Shown here: piece after piece, positions 35,204 to 47,611 of the stretch | Layout of the letters: each line of letters opens with the position of its first letter | Numbering within the stretch: position 1 is the first letter of the stretch | Position numbers and translations under genes: made by a program | Notes under the pieces: model-generated | The model's input: only the letters and a program-made list of their open reading frames with translations | Told to the model about the DNA's origin: nothing | Database searches by the model: none | Origin: Chrysomallon squamiferum | Taxonomy: Eukaryota > Mollusca > Gastropoda > Neomphalida > Peltospiridae | Assembly (NCBI GenBank): GCA_012295275.1 | Contig: CM022678.1 | Coordinates: 7,763,243-7,827,242 of the forward strand | Length of the DNA stretch: 64,000 nucleotides | Direction: 5' to 3'

Positions 35204-35381
35204 TATACAATTTGTGGTGACAACAGGATTCTGTAGTCTAACTCCATTACATCATAAACCTCTCCTACAACCATGTACTTGATGCTTACTTTTTATTTTA
35301 CAAAGTTCATAATTATTTATGGATTTATAGCTAATACTAATTTGTTTTAATTTATTTTTATTTTTATTTTTAATTTTTCAG

Positions 35382-35965
35382 ACTTGTACCGGTTAGGAAG
35401 AAGAACTCCGAGAATAGATGGAAGTGAAGCTGGTGAATATTCAGGTTAGATAACTCTATTATTAAAAGTAAATTTATTACTACATCATCATTATTGATAC
35501 TTTTGTTATTGTTGTTTTTGTTATTCTCAGTATGAGTAGCTTTGAATATCATAGCTAATCATAAAATATAATATTAGATGCACACATTTTTTAAACTTTT
35601 TTTATCCATTTTAACTGTTAGTAATTGCTTCACAGTATTGTGAAACTGAATTTTTTAATTTTTTAAATTGAACACATTCTTTTCCTTTCACATTAAACAG
35701 ATTGTAAAATATGTTTAAATTTCTTTCAGTCAGGATAGGACAGTAACATATCTAAACCTAAAAAACCCACTTTATTCATTTTTTAAATCCTAAATTAATC
35801 ACAGTGTTTAGTTTGTCAGTGGTTGTTGTGTTTCTTTGTTTGAACAGGACCAAAGCTGTACGTGAAGCCAAGTTCTAAATCTAATCGTCACATTATCCTC
35901 AACGCCATCAGCCACTGCTGCCTCGCAGGCATCGTCAACACAGACCGAAAAACAAAGTTTTAGAG
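35382..35965 (+). pseudogene. CKK-domain entry exons, left copy
   Basis: Exon 35382-35444 (63 bp) reads LYRLGRRTPRIDGSEAGEYS and joins in phase to exon 35848-35965 (118 bp), GPKLYVKPSSKSNRHIILN, then AISHCCLAGIVNTD. Human CAMSAP1 has EYTGPKLFKEPSSKSNKPII followed by NAISHCCLAGKVNE. After NTD one base is missing: the next frame reads PKNKVLE, like the human PHKNSILE. The same deletion is present on the right (44416-44533). Confidence 0.9.
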
Positions 35966-36624
35966 GTGACACTTAATACATATTTGTATCTCATAGACTT
36001 CATTTAGTTTTCTTGTAGAATTATTCTTTCATTATATTTGATTGTCTTTTAGAAAACAAACAATAATAAGAAACAGACAGATTTTACAAGTAAATTAATT
36101 CTTTTTTCTGATTTATCCTAATCTTGTTAATGTACAGTATTTTACTACTGTTTGTTATTATTGTGTGTTTTTGTTTTGTTCCAGTGACAACATACATTTC
36201 TAAGTCTGATCACTGTGCTGAGGTATTTTCAATGACAGATCATTGTTATTAATTGTTGTAGAATTATAGAAATACCTCAGAATGGAATAAATCTACAGGA
36301 TAGGTGTGAGTGTCTATAATTTTATCAGTAATGACTTTAATTTTATACCCTTTGTTATTATTGCAGAGCAAAATCAGCTTTAGCTGCTTTTGAATCCTTG
36401 ATGTAAATACCACTTATGTATTTTTATTATTTATTTATTTTTTTGTTTATCAGTATATATATATTTTTTTTTATCAGATTTATTTATTTATTTGTTTGTT
36501 TATTTATTTATTTATTTTGTTTTGTTTATCAGCATATTTATTTATATTTTGTTAATCAGTTTATTTGTTTGTTTCTTTGTTTGTTTGTTAGTATGTTTGT
36601 TTGTTTGTTTGTTTGTATATCTAG

Positions 36625-36724
36625 GAACTGGCTAAGTCTGATGCTAAACACTGTGTAATTCTGTTCTGAGATGGAGGATGGAGGACCTAAAGAAATTACC
36701 AGTATAAAATGATTCATAGGTTTT
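36625..36724 (+). pseudogene. CKK core exon with ~62-bp deletion and TGA, left copy
   Basis: It opens ELAKSDAKHCVILF, then TGA, then DGG, and jumps to GPKEIT. The right copy (164 bp) has between these CQYRALYSFTPETDEV and IKICGV. The TGA replaces the Arg of the conserved LFRD motif; CGA to TGA is a single transition at a CpG. The 3' donor seen on the right (GTGAGT) is lost. Confidence 0.85.
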
Positions 36725-36980
36725 AATATTTTATACCTGTCATAGTATTGCTACATAAATAAATACTTTTATATGTAAGCACATATTTAATATATTATGT
36801 CTAACATCATGTACATTGCTATATAAATAAGTAGTTTTGATAAGAAACTTTATTTTTATATTATTTTAAATCTGTCTACATCTTTATAAATTTGTACATT
36901 TCTCAACATGCAGCTCATTAATATAATATAAAATATGTGTTTGCAAATAATGTGTTTACTAATTAGCTATGTTATTGTTA

Positions 36981-37012
<32 letters not shown>

Positions 37013-37443
37013 TTTTTTTAATATAAACTGAAAATAATTAGGTGAACTTTTATACTGAAGAAATTAAATTAAAATTTTTGTATTTCTGAATAAAAAAAAC
37101 TGATAGAGCCTATAACAAGAACTTAATCTGTGGTGTGATTAGATAGTGAGGATAAACAATTTATCAATATATAATTTCTTATTAATAAAAACCAAATACT
37201 TTATTTAGTTTTAAGTTCTTTTCTTATATTCTTTTTTTTTTTTTTTATAATTTATTAATTATGTTACAGAACTGACTGCTTAAGATTAAAATATTTCAGT
37301 GAATGTAAATGTGTTTTTAAGAATGCTTTCTGATTAGGAATGAGTCAATACTAATGAATTATTGTTTTACTTATTAATTACCTTTGGACAAAGTATTCTG
37401 GTTTTTTCAGTTTCTTTCTTTTGACATCTCTTTCACAATGAAC

Positions 37444-37643
37444 NNNNNNNNNNNNNNNNNNNNNNNNNNNNNNNNNNNNNNNNNNNNNNNNNNNNNNNNN
37501 NNNNNNNNNNNNNNNNNNNNNNNNNNNNNNNNNNNNNNNNNNNNNNNNNNNNNNNNNNNNNNNNNNNNNNNNNNNNNNNNNNNNNNNNNNNNNNNNNNNN
37601 NNNNNNNNNNNNNNNNNNNNNNNNNNNNNNNNNNNNNNNNNNN
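37444..37643. other. assembly gap, 200 N
   Basis: A second gap of exactly 200 N. It separates the contig carrying the left arm from the contig carrying the right arm. Left-arm homology ends 61 bp before it. Confidence 0.99.
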
Positions 37644-38407
37644 TTTAAAATATGATTCGTTAAATGATTACAAAATATGTAACATAAATTTCAAAATTAT
37701 TGGTTGTAAATAATAATGAAAATTAAATGAAATTAAGTGAAATGTATATATATATTATATGTATCTAAATGCAATGCAAACAATAACTGGAATCAGACTG
37801 AATTCATATGAAAATGGAGAGAAAAAAATTACATTTTTACTCAAATGCAGTGAAAATACTTTATGAATGAAAATATGGTGAGAAAAAATAGGGGTGGCAA
37901 AAATCAGGATAGGGGGAATAACTTATGATGATATCTCACATTTGGATATGTAAGGAAAAATAAATTAAAATAATGATAAAATAAATAAAATGAAAATATA
38001 TATATATAAAATTAAATTCAAAATATTGTGAATCCAGTTTCATTCTATATCAACATCACTAAAATTAATTTTTAGCTAGGACCAAAAAAAAAAAAAAAAC
38101 AAACAAAATTAATTAAAAATATTTAATCTATGCATTCTATAATATAGCTAAAACAAACCAGTGTAAAATTAGATTTAACTATTATTATTTATTTTATATT
38201 CTATTTTTATTTTACAGATGTATTTTTTCTTATTATATTTTACATATTATTAATTATTGTTCATTGATATTTTTTTTTACTAAAACAAGACACTCAGAAA
38301 TTAATATTACTTTTTACTTTAAATTTATAAAACAAAATTAATAATAATCATTATTATTACAATGATGAAGATAGGAATAATATTTTACAATTTTGCATAG
38401 AATTTAA

Positions 38408-38408
<1 letters not shown>

Positions 38409-38461
<53 letters not shown>

Positions 38462-38500
38462 TATTATTATTATTATTATTATTATTGTTATTATTATTAA
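38409..38500. repeat. (AAT)n followed directly by (ATT)n, perfect hairpin
   Basis: About 17 AAT units turn into about 10-13 ATT units without a spacer, so a single strand can fold on itself. It gives a poly-Ile frame on the minus strand. Confidence 0.9.
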
Positions 38501-39494
38501 AAAAATATAAAAAGTTTGCTGATCTTTCTGTTCAAATTTAAAGTATTTTACAGAATTAAATTTCTCTGGTACAGTAGATATCACTTTTAACACACAATAA
38601 ATAAAATAAATATGGAAGCCATTCTAAGAATCACAACTCTATGCAAACACAACATGTAAAAACTAAACACTAAGTTGCTGTCAGAATTTGCTAATAAAGT
38701 CACATTGTAATCACACTTGAACAATTCTCAGATGGAAGCTTGATGAATATGACCCCTGACCTTGTTATGTGTGTATGTGCATGTGTGTGTTCTTGTGTGT
38801 GAATTTTTTTTTGTCCTGTGTATGATGTGTGTGTGTACATTGTGTAAGGTGTGTTTTGATATGTAAATGTGTATGTTTGTGTAAATGTGTGTGTGAATTT
38901 TTAATTTTTGGGGGTCCTTATGAATGTATGGTGTGTGTTTGTGTTCTTGTGTGGGATATCTAGATGTGTGTGTATTTTGTGTTGTGTGTGTTTGATGTGT
39001 AAGGGTCTGTGTATGTGTGTCTGTGTATATGGATATTGAGTGTATGTGTAGATATATGAGTCTTTGTCTGTGCATTTCTCACAACTCAAAAAGCAGAAAC
39101 AAATAAAATGAAGTAAGAAAAAACCCACATTGCAATATAATGCCATAAAATGCAAAATGAAAGAAAAAAATTACAAAAATAAATCAGTGTAAACATGTAT
39201 TTCAGAAGTGTGTGACTTGTAATAAATAAAATACAAATACACAAGAACAAACAAACCCAGTTATAAATCTGCAAGCTTTTATGAGATTCACAGTGTAAAA
39301 TTATGTGACCAAAATTTACACTGTTATTTAGACACAGTATTTCACTATACAGTTATTTTGCCTAGATGACAAACATTTAGTGTAACTCAGTTTATTAAAT
39401 GTAGACAAATACACAGATCTAAATAAAACCATGTCCTGTATGTAGTAGATTAAAAATATTATCAGCTTAGTATTAATATAATTATTCATGTACC

Positions 39495-39545
<51 letters not shown>

Positions 39546-40113
39546 TGATGATGATGATGATAATTTATTTTAAAAGATAGAGATTATCTTATTTATATAT
39601 GTATACATAGCATTACATTTAGCTAATGAAAATACATTAATTTCGATCGAAAAGGTTAGTAAAGGTTTCTCGATATTATTTTGAATTGGATATAATCTAA
39701 TATTTCTCTACCTATATAACATTGTTTTCTGGGTTATTGTACTTAATATTATCATAAATCTAAAATTATTCAAAATTATATGTTTTACAGATTTCTATAT
39801 GGTTTAGTTTCTAACTTCATAACTGAAATGCACTTTTTTAAATCAATTTGTTTTATATATAATGTGTACAGTTATGAATATTCATTAAGCATCCATTATG
39901 CATGCAAATAGTAAAAAAAGTGAAATTAAACGTTAGTTCTGTAGCCCAACATTTCTGCAAACCCTCTTTAAAGGTTTCTGTAAGAAATGTACAGAAACAA
40001 ATTTTATTAATATATTAATATTATATTTATCTCTTATTAAGGATTAGAGTTTCTTGGTGTATGTAAAAATGGTAACTTAAAACTGGTTAATAATAATAAC
40101 AATAAAAAGATAA

Positions 40114-40146
<33 letters not shown>

Positions 40147-40861
40147 TTGTGCTACTAGATTCTAGTAACAAAAACAACATGGGTTTTACTGAAAGAAATT
40201 TTCATGAGTTTTAGACAAGTTTCACTTTGAAATTTTCTTTTCTTTAACATTTAGCACTATAGAACTTAAATTCATCATGAAACACAACTGGAAAATTCCA
40301 CAGGTATAAAACACAACTCTTCTTTTTTAAAATAAATAAGTCATTTATAATTGAGAAGCAATATACAGTAGCACATTATTATAGTTTAAATCAGTTTTGA
40401 ATGCAGAAACTGTGATGCAGCCTGATTAATCATGTTAAAAATATTTCCAATCTAAAAAACTTGCAGCTAGCTATATCTGACAAACAGTGATTTGAAATAT
40501 CATGAGTTCATTGTAGATTTTATTTCACACCTATGAATTAAAGATCTCAATATTCTGAAAAGGATTAATTATAAATTTGCATCTATATCTGACAAACAGT
40601 GATTTGAAATATCACGGGTTCATTCTAGATTTTATTTCACACCCATGAATTAAAGATCTCAATATTCTGAAAAGGATTAATTATTTTAAGCTTATCATTT
40701 CTAGATTATAAATATAACAATTTAAATAAATAAAAATATTTTTAAATTAGCAGATTTCAATAAGCATATTTTAACTGGCACACTCAAATTAACATTTTCC
40801 CATTGGCATATTAATATTTTATAGTTGAAATTTGCTTGTATAAAGCTGTGATGTTCTAGTC

Positions 40862-41568
40862 AGCATATTTAAATTAGCATGTTTCATTAGCATATTTATA
40901 TAGCATGTTTAATTAGCTTATTTAAATAGCATGTTTCATTAGCATATTTAAATTAGCATGTTTCATTCGCATATTTAAATAGCATGTTTCATTAGCATAT
41001 TTAAATAGCATGTTTCAATAGCATGTTTCATTAGCTTATTTAAATAGCTTATTTAAATAGCATGTTTCATTCTTATTTAAATAGCTTATTTAAATAGCAT
41101 GTTTCAATAGCTTATTTAAATAGCATGTTTCAATAGCATGTTTCATTAGCTTATTTAAATAGCATGTTTCAATAGCTTATTTAAATAGCATGTTTCAATA
41201 GCATATTTAAATAGCATGTTTCATTAGCATATTTAAATAGCATGTTTCATTAGCTTATTTAAATAGCATGTTTCATTAGCTTATTTAAATAGCATGTTTC
41301 ATTAGCATATTTAAATAGCATGTTTCATTAGCTTATTTAAATAGCATATTTAAATAGCATGTTTCAATAGCATATTTAAATAGCATGTTTCATTAGCATA
41401 TTTAAATAGCATGTTTCATTAGCTTATTTAAATAGCATATTTAAATAGCATGTTTCATTAGCATATTTAAATAGCATGTTTCATTAGCATATTTAAATAG
41501 CATGTTTCATTATTATTTAAATAGCATATTTAAATAGCATGTTTCAATAGCATATTTAAAATTAGCAC
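40862..41568. repeat. 26-bp tandem array, about 27 units
   Basis: The unit 'agcatatttaaatagcatgt' plus 'ttcatt' repeats with variants ('agcttatttaaatag', 'caatagcat'). The unit is itself built from two similar halves around AGCAT. ATTTAAAT palindromes recur in every unit. Confidence 0.9.
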
Positions 41569-42758
41569 ACTTAAATTTAAAGTAGTTTTAAAAATGCACA
41601 TTAAACCTGAACTGAAACAATGTTTATGGTTAAAAATAGATGAAAATGTATGAAAAATGACAAAACGAATTTATGAATTTTAAATGTACATCATCAAAGC
41701 CAAATTTACATAATTTAAAATAATAATATTTAATCCATAATAAAAAACACATGATTAAAAATAAATGTTTTTTATTTAACAAAATAATTTTAAATTTTGG
41801 ATATTTTTATAAATGAGTTTGAGAATTTCAATAATATTTAAATAATAAAATGTTTAATTATCTAAATAATAATAAAGCAATAATAAATAAATAATAACTG
41901 CAATAATAATAATAAATCATTTTCTGAAAAACTTTTGTTTAATTTACTACAAGTATTAAGATGGTATAAAAATGATTAGTAAAGCTGGAAACACTTTATA
42001 AAAACATGACAATGACTTAGCTACTTTGTGTACCTTTTATAGAAACAGGTCACATTTACTTCACATGAAGAACATTAGGAACATGGAAAAGATGTCTCAT
42101 ACAACAAATATTAAAAATATTATTTGTCATAAGGCATTGAGATTAAATATTCAGTTACAATTTACTAAAAATGAGAAAATGTAAGCAATATTTATGTATT
42201 CAAAAAAAAAAAAAAAATAATAAAATAAAATAAAATAAAATAAAATTACTTGAATGGTTTAACTAAGAAAAATCTCTTGAAAGTAACGGATGTATTTTTT
42301 TTGTTTATAAAAACAAAAAGTGGATCAATGTTGTCTAAATTAGGGGTTATATTTCCAATGTAGCTTTTAGTTTATCTTATTCATGGTTATAAGATTTAAA
42401 AAAAAATAAAGAAATAAAGAAAAGAAACAAACTTTGTTTAACTATGAAATATTTCTTCAGATATTTAGATATTTTGAAAGACTACACAAACAATTGTAAT
42501 ACACACTTTCTGCATCTGACAAACTACTGCAAAAAGTGAAAGAAAAACTTTTTGAAAAGCTTGGTGTTTTCATTGTAAAGATATTAAAGAAAGAAAAGAA
42601 AAAACAGAACACTGTCCAAAGGAGCAAAAAATAAAAAATGTAGAAAACATTTGTCATCATAAATTGTAACCATGACAACAATGTAAAGAGCCAACTGCTG
42701 CTGCAGCTGCTGATGATGTCAGGATGATGGTGATGTGTGTTGTGAGATCTACGTCTTC

Positions 42759-42889
42759 CTAATACACTTTCTTTGACGTTGCTGGTGGTTTCCCAGTCTT
42801 CCAGAGAGAATTATGAATAACAACAGCATCAATGGACACAGATAAATGTTTGCTTGATGTCAGTGAAACTTTTAGCCCCAGAATTATAT
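42759..42889 (-). pseudogene. terminal CKK exon with natural stop, right copy only
   Basis: After acceptor 'tttttctcacag' the exon reads YNSGAKSFT and, one base out of frame, SKHLSVSIDAVVIHNSLWK then TGKPPATSKKVY and TAG. Human CAMSAP1 ends with MSVSVDALTIHNHLWQPKR, then a short basic tail. One frameshift near 'gacatcaagc' separates the halves. The exon ends about 40 bp before the inner end of the right arm; no left counterpart is present, though part of it could be hidden in the N gap. Confidence 0.85.
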
Positions 42890-43297
42890 CTGTGAGAAAA
42901 ACAAAATAATATTAATTAATTTATTACATGGTAATTAATAAGTAAAACAATAATTCATTAGTATTGACTCATTCCTAATCAGAAAGCATTCTTAAAAACA
43001 CATTTACATTCACTGAAATATTTTAATCTTAAGCAGTCAGTTCTGTGACATAATTAATAAATTATAAAAAAAAAAAGAATATAAGAAAAGAACTTAAAAC
43101 TAAATGAAGTATTTGGTTTTTATTAATAAGAAATTATATATTGATACATTTTTTATCATCACTATCTAATCACACCACTGATTAAGTTCTTGTTATAGGC
43201 TCTATCATTTTTTTTATTGACAAACACAAAAATTTAAATTTCATTTGGTCAGTATAAAAGTTCACCTAATTATTTTCAGTTTATATTAATAATTAAT

Positions 43298-43355
<58 letters not shown>

Positions 43356-43622
43356 TAACTAATTAGTAAATACATTATTTGCAAACACATATTTTAGATT
43401 ATATTAATGAGCTGCATGTTGAGAAATGTACAAATTTATAAAAATGAAGACAGATTTAAAATAATACAAAAATAAACTTTCTTATGAAAACTACTTATTT
43501 ATATAGCAATGTACATGATGTTAGACATAAAAATATATTAAATATGTGCTTACTTATAAAAGTATTTATTTATGTAGCAATACCTACTATGACAGTTTAA
43601 AATATTAAATATGTATACTCAC

Positions 43623-43786
43623 TTATAAAACCTATGAATCATTTTATTGGTAATTTCTTTAGGTCCCACACCACAAATTTTGATAACTTCGTCTGTTTCG
43701 GGTGTGAAAGAATATAGAGCCCTGTACTGACATCCTCCATCTCAGAACAGAATTACAAAGTGTTTAGCATCAGACTTAGCCAGTTC
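43623..43786 (-). pseudogene. CKK core exon, right copy, one in-frame TGA
   Basis: A 164-bp exon with 'gtatctag' acceptor and GTGAGT donor reads ELAKSDAKHFVILF, TGA, DGGCQYRALYSFTPETDEV, then IKICGVGPKEITNKMIHRFY. Human CAMSAP1 has ELEKCDANHYIILFRDAGCQ, FRALYCYYPDTEEIYKL and GPKNITKKMIDKLY. Apart from the TGA at the LFRD arginine it is open and well conserved, including the aromatic/basic residues of the CKK fold. Confidence 0.9.
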
Positions 43787-43796
43787 CTAGATACAC

Positions 43797-43970
43797 AAAC
43801 AAACAAACAAACAAACAAACAAACAAACAAACAAACAAACAAATAAAACAAGCAAACAAACAAACAAATAAAAACAAAAAAAAAAAAATAAAAAAAAATA
43901 AAAAAAATACTGAAATAAAAAAAAAAAAAAAATAAAAAAAAAATAAATAAAAAATAAAAATACATATTTG
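43797..43970. repeat. (ACAA)n and A-rich tract
   Basis: ACAA tetranucleotides pass into long A runs with single T's. The left arm has TTTA/TTTG repeats in the same place (36430-36615). Confidence 0.9.
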
Positions 43971-44415
43971 GTATTTACATAAAGGATTCAAAAGTAGCTA
44001 AAGCTGATTTTGCTTTGCAATAATAACAAATGGTATAAAATTAAAGTCATTACTGATAAAATTATAGACACTCACACCTATCCTGTAGATTTATTCCACT
44101 CTGAGGTATTTCTATAATTCTACAACAATTAATAACAATGATCTGTCAGTGAAAATACCTCAGCACGGTGATCAGACTTAGAAATGTATGTTGTCACTGG
44201 AACAAAACAAAAACACACAATAATAACAAACAACAGTAAAATACTGTACATTAACAAGAGTAGGATAAATCAGAAAAAAGAATTAATTCACTTATAAAAT
44301 CTATCTGTTTCTTATTATTGTTTGTTTTCTTGAAGACAATCAAATACAATGAAAGAATAATTCTACAAGAAAATTAAATGAAGTGTATGAGATAGAAGTA
44401 TGTATTAAGTGTCAC

Positions 44416-44982
44416 CTCTAAAACTTTGTTTTTCAGTCTGTGTTGACGATGCCTGCGAGACAGCAGTGGCTGATGGTGTTGAGGATGATGTGACGATTAG
44501 ATTTAGAACTTGGCTTCACGTACAGCTTTGGTCCTGTTCAAACAGAACAACACTGACAAACTAAACACTGTGATTAATTTAGGATTTAAAAAATGAATAA
44601 AGTGTTTTTTTTATAGGTTTAGAAATGTTACTGTCCTATCCTGACTGAAAGAAATTTAAATATATTTTACAATCTTTTTAATGTGAAAGGATAAGAATGT
44701 GTTCAATTTTAAAAATTAAAAAATTCAGTTTCACAATACTGTGAAGCAATTCCTAACAGTTAAAATGGATAAAAAAAGTAAAAAATATGTGTGCATCTAA
44801 TATTATATTTTATGATATTCACAGCTACTCATACTGAGAATAACAAAAACAACAATAATAAAAGTATTAATAATGATGATGTAGTAATAAATTTGCTTTT
44901 AATAATAGAGTTATCTAACCTGAATATTCACCAGCTTCACTTCCATCCATTCTCGGAGTTCTTCTTCCTAACCGGTACAAGT
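44416..44982 (-). pseudogene. CKK-domain entry exons, right copy
   Basis: Exon 44920-44982 (63 bp) and exon 44416-44533 (118 bp) have the same lengths and borders as on the left. The second still encodes GPKLYVKPSSKSN and SHCCLAGIVNTD. Directly after NTD the right copy has TGA where the left has CGA, a second CpG-type change. Confidence 0.85.
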
Positions 44983-45164
44983 CTGAAAAAAAAAAAAAAA
45001 AAAAAAAAAAAATAAATTAAAACAAATTAGTATTAGCTATAAATCCATAAATAATTATGAACTTTGTAAAATAAAAAGTAAGCATCAAGTACATGGTTGT
45101 AGGAGAGGTTTATGATGTAATGGAGTTAGACTACAGAATCCTGTTGTCACCACAAATTGTATAA

Positions 45165-45430
45165 TTTATATTGTTTATGATTAATGTACCTGGAGATGCT
45201 GTCACATGACACAAATTTATATTGTTTATGATTAATGTACCTGGAGATGCTGTCACATGACACAAATTTATATTGTTTATGATTAATGTACCTGGAGATG
45301 GTGTCACATGACACAAATTTATATTGTTTATGATTCACATGACACAAATTTATATTGTTTATGATTAATGTACCTGGAGATGGTGTCACATGACACAAAT
45401 TTATATTGTTTATGATTAATGTACCTGGAG
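45165..45430 (-). repeat. 51-bp VNTR, about 5 full units plus a truncated one
   Basis: Same unit as 34657-35203 in reverse complement. The unit near 45330 is cut short ('tatgattcacatgacacaaa'), losing its CCAGGTAC part. Copy number is about half of the left array. Confidence 0.9.
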
Positions 45431-46686
45431 ATGGAGGTCTTCTGTATGTGGCTCCCCCTGTCTGCCTGTTTTGTGTAAGTACATTGCAGCAAACTAACAG
45501 AAAAACAAAAACAAAACAATTTAAAAGCTTGTGTTATATTACTTGAAATCTCAAAAACAATTAATGACATAATGATGGATAAATAAATAAATAAATCAAT
45601 CAATAAATAATTTTATTTTAAGAAAAAATTAAAAATAGAAAAAGAACAGAACAGAAAAATCAAAATACTAATTATATAACAATGAGAGAAAACTTGAAGA
45701 TGAAAACTGATACTTTTCAAGTTTAATTACAAATAATAATAATGATAATAATATTAAACATCAAATAATAATAATAAACGTTAAAAAAATAATTAAAAAA
45801 AATTAAAAAGTTGCAAACAAATAAATTATATATTCTACATTATAAATACTACCAGTAATAATTAATGCTTTATCTCATCATTAATTTATTGTAACAATTA
45901 ACCACTTACTAAGTTCAGTAATAAATTTTACATGAAAATTAATTAAACTCTCCAGATAGTGTTTTGACTGTACATGTATGTAATAACATATATCAATAAA
46001 TCTTAAACACATACATTTAGCAATGGTTTAATTTAGATTTGACAATAATAATTAGCAGGGCTTTAAAAATAAGAAAATTAATAAACAAGTGAGCAAGCTA
46101 AATTAACCAAAACATAACCTGCAAATAAAGTTTTAAAATAAAATTTCACAGAAAAGATAATTTACGATATAACAGCCCTGTAATAATAACTAATATTATA
46201 AATCTAGACTGACAATGATGATAATGAAGAGGATTAAAATGGAGACATTTACATGACAATACATGAAGATGTTGTAGATGATAAATCAATTAATCTCTAA
46301 ATAAATGATGTTATTAAAAATAGAAATAAAAATAATAACAACAAACAAAAAATAAAAATAAAAATAAAAATAAAATAAATAAATAAACAAATAATAATAA
46401 AATGGTGATTTCTAACTACATTATTTTGATGCATCTTTCTAAATCTACATGGTATAAAGTCTGCAACTTCTGCTTACATTTATGTGTGCACATTGGCAAA
46501 TATTAAATAGTCTCTTTTCAATTAAAAATATTTTTAGTATGAGTTAAAAAGTGAAATTTTTTACTAATGGTATATTTAAAACAATAAATTAATAATCTGA
46601 TACATAAACAAAAATGTATAACCTGGGTGTTTCATGCAGTAGCATGGTGCTAAAAGCTTTTAAAAAGCTTTATCAAGTTTATGTGT

Positions 46687-46717
<31 letters not shown>

Positions 46718-46780
46718 TCTGGATAAGCGAATGAAAGTTTTGTAAATATGCAAACAGAATTAAACTAAGAGCAGAAAGAC

Positions 46781-46781
<1 letters not shown>

Positions 46782-46842
<61 letters not shown>
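46782..46842. repeat. (AAT)n microsatellite
   Basis: Mirror of the left (ATT)n at 33843-33894; about ten bases longer here. Confidence 0.9.
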
Positions 46843-46843
<1 letters not shown>

Positions 46844-47311
46844 CAAAAGCAAAAATGGAAAGAAAAATCTGTAAGGCAAAGAACTGGTTAAAATTTTAAA
46901 TGAAGGGCTGATGAAAACATATGGATGACTGAATGATAATTATTATGTTTTAAACTGATGGATGATGATAATTTTTGTTAATTTTTAACATAAAAGCTGA
47001 ATATATCTGATGGTCCAAATGGCCTAAATGTATTTTGCATAGTTCATGTTTACTGTTTTAATTTTTTCTGTTCACCAAAGTGTTTTCTAATAATAAAGTG
47101 TATATCAATGAACTTTATAAACAACTTTCTTTGTTTTCATATCTCTGTATCACTTTGATATATATATATATATATATATATATGAAACACATTAAACATA
47201 TTCAGATTGAGTAAATTATCACAAAATGCTGGCATACACTCTGTTACTGATTTCTGTATAAAATAATTATGGGTACCAGAAACCACAAAACTATTAGAAT
47301 ACAAAATACAT

Positions 47312-47409
47312 TTAGGATGTTTGTGATTTTCTAGATGTGGATGAGAACAAACCTGCTTTTCTCATATTGCCGCGAGGTGAACCAATACGAAAGTGAGAAG
47401 GATGGGAGG
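47312..47409 (-). pseudogene. SHPSHFRIG exon with stop, right copy
   Basis: A 98-bp segment reads SHPSHFRIGSPRGNMRKAG then LFSSTSRKSQTS and TAA. It differs from the left copy by one residue and by the stop codon used (TAA against TGA). Confidence 0.5.
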
Positions 47410-47565
47410 CTGAAACAAGCAAACAAACCAATGCAACAAAAAACAGAAAGAAAACAAAAGATTGAAAATAAAATAAAGTCAAAAATTCCTTTACCAAAAT
47501 CATGCAGGAAGCAAATAAGTGACTAACTTTCTTTGGTTGATTTTTTTCTCTGGTTAATTATTTTA

Positions 47566-47611
<46 letters not shown>

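Larger units (their letters stand above)
26796..36724 (+). pseudogene. CAMSAP/Patronin-like gene, left copy, decayed
   Basis: CAMSAP/Patronin proteins cap microtubule minus ends through a C-terminal CKK domain and carry an N-terminal CH domain and coiled coils. Exons found: 26796-26805 (start), 27079-27165, 27451-27536, 27948-28065, 28423-28535, 29020-29075, 29201-29336, 30044-30134, 30175-30327, 30678-30805, 31517-31792, 33280-33377, 34598-34666, 35382-35444, 35848-35965, 36625-36724. Introns are retained, so it is not a processed copy. The first half of the CH domain is absent, several exons are frameshifted, the CKK exon has a TGA and a ~62-bp deletion, and the last CKK exon is missing. 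The gene symbol is left empty because this is a broken copy. Confidence 0.85.
17988..37382 (+). repeat. left arm of giant inverted repeat
   Basis: Reverse complement of the right arm (42932-64000). Matching landmarks are: EGF exons 18829-18949/62995-63115, exon 19547-19660/62309-62398, exon 24668-24765/56083-56179, and thirteen CAMSAP exons, most with equal lengths. The sum of paired coordinates drifts from about 82.0 kb outside to 80.3 kb inside because of indels. Homology stops abruptly at about 37382, 61 bases before an N gap. The outer end may lie further left; the right partner leaves the window. Confidence 0.9.
37644..42750. other. spacer between arms; AT-rich, no gene supported
   Basis: No exon is recognised. 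It contains a back-to-back (AAT)n/(ATT)n palindrome (38409-38500), GT-rich sequence (38765-39060), (AAT)n(GAT)n (39497-39560), a duplicated ~105-bp block (40465-40572 and 40582-40684, 'atctgacaaacagtgatttg') and the 26-bp array at 40862-41568. Confidence 0.6.

Noticed and set aside
34476-35220. ORFs of 236 and 175 codons made of 17-residue repeats
   Set aside because: The 51-bp VNTR is a multiple of three, so frames stay open mechanically; it starts in an exon end and continues into an intron.
36416-36658. Phe/Leu-rich ORF resembling membrane segments
   Set aside because: Translation of a TTTA/TTTG repeat preceding the CKK exon.
38728-39155. His/Thr-rich minus-strand ORFs of 84-115 codons
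   Set aside because: They come from GT/TATG-rich low-complexity DNA and have no splice context or family resemblance.
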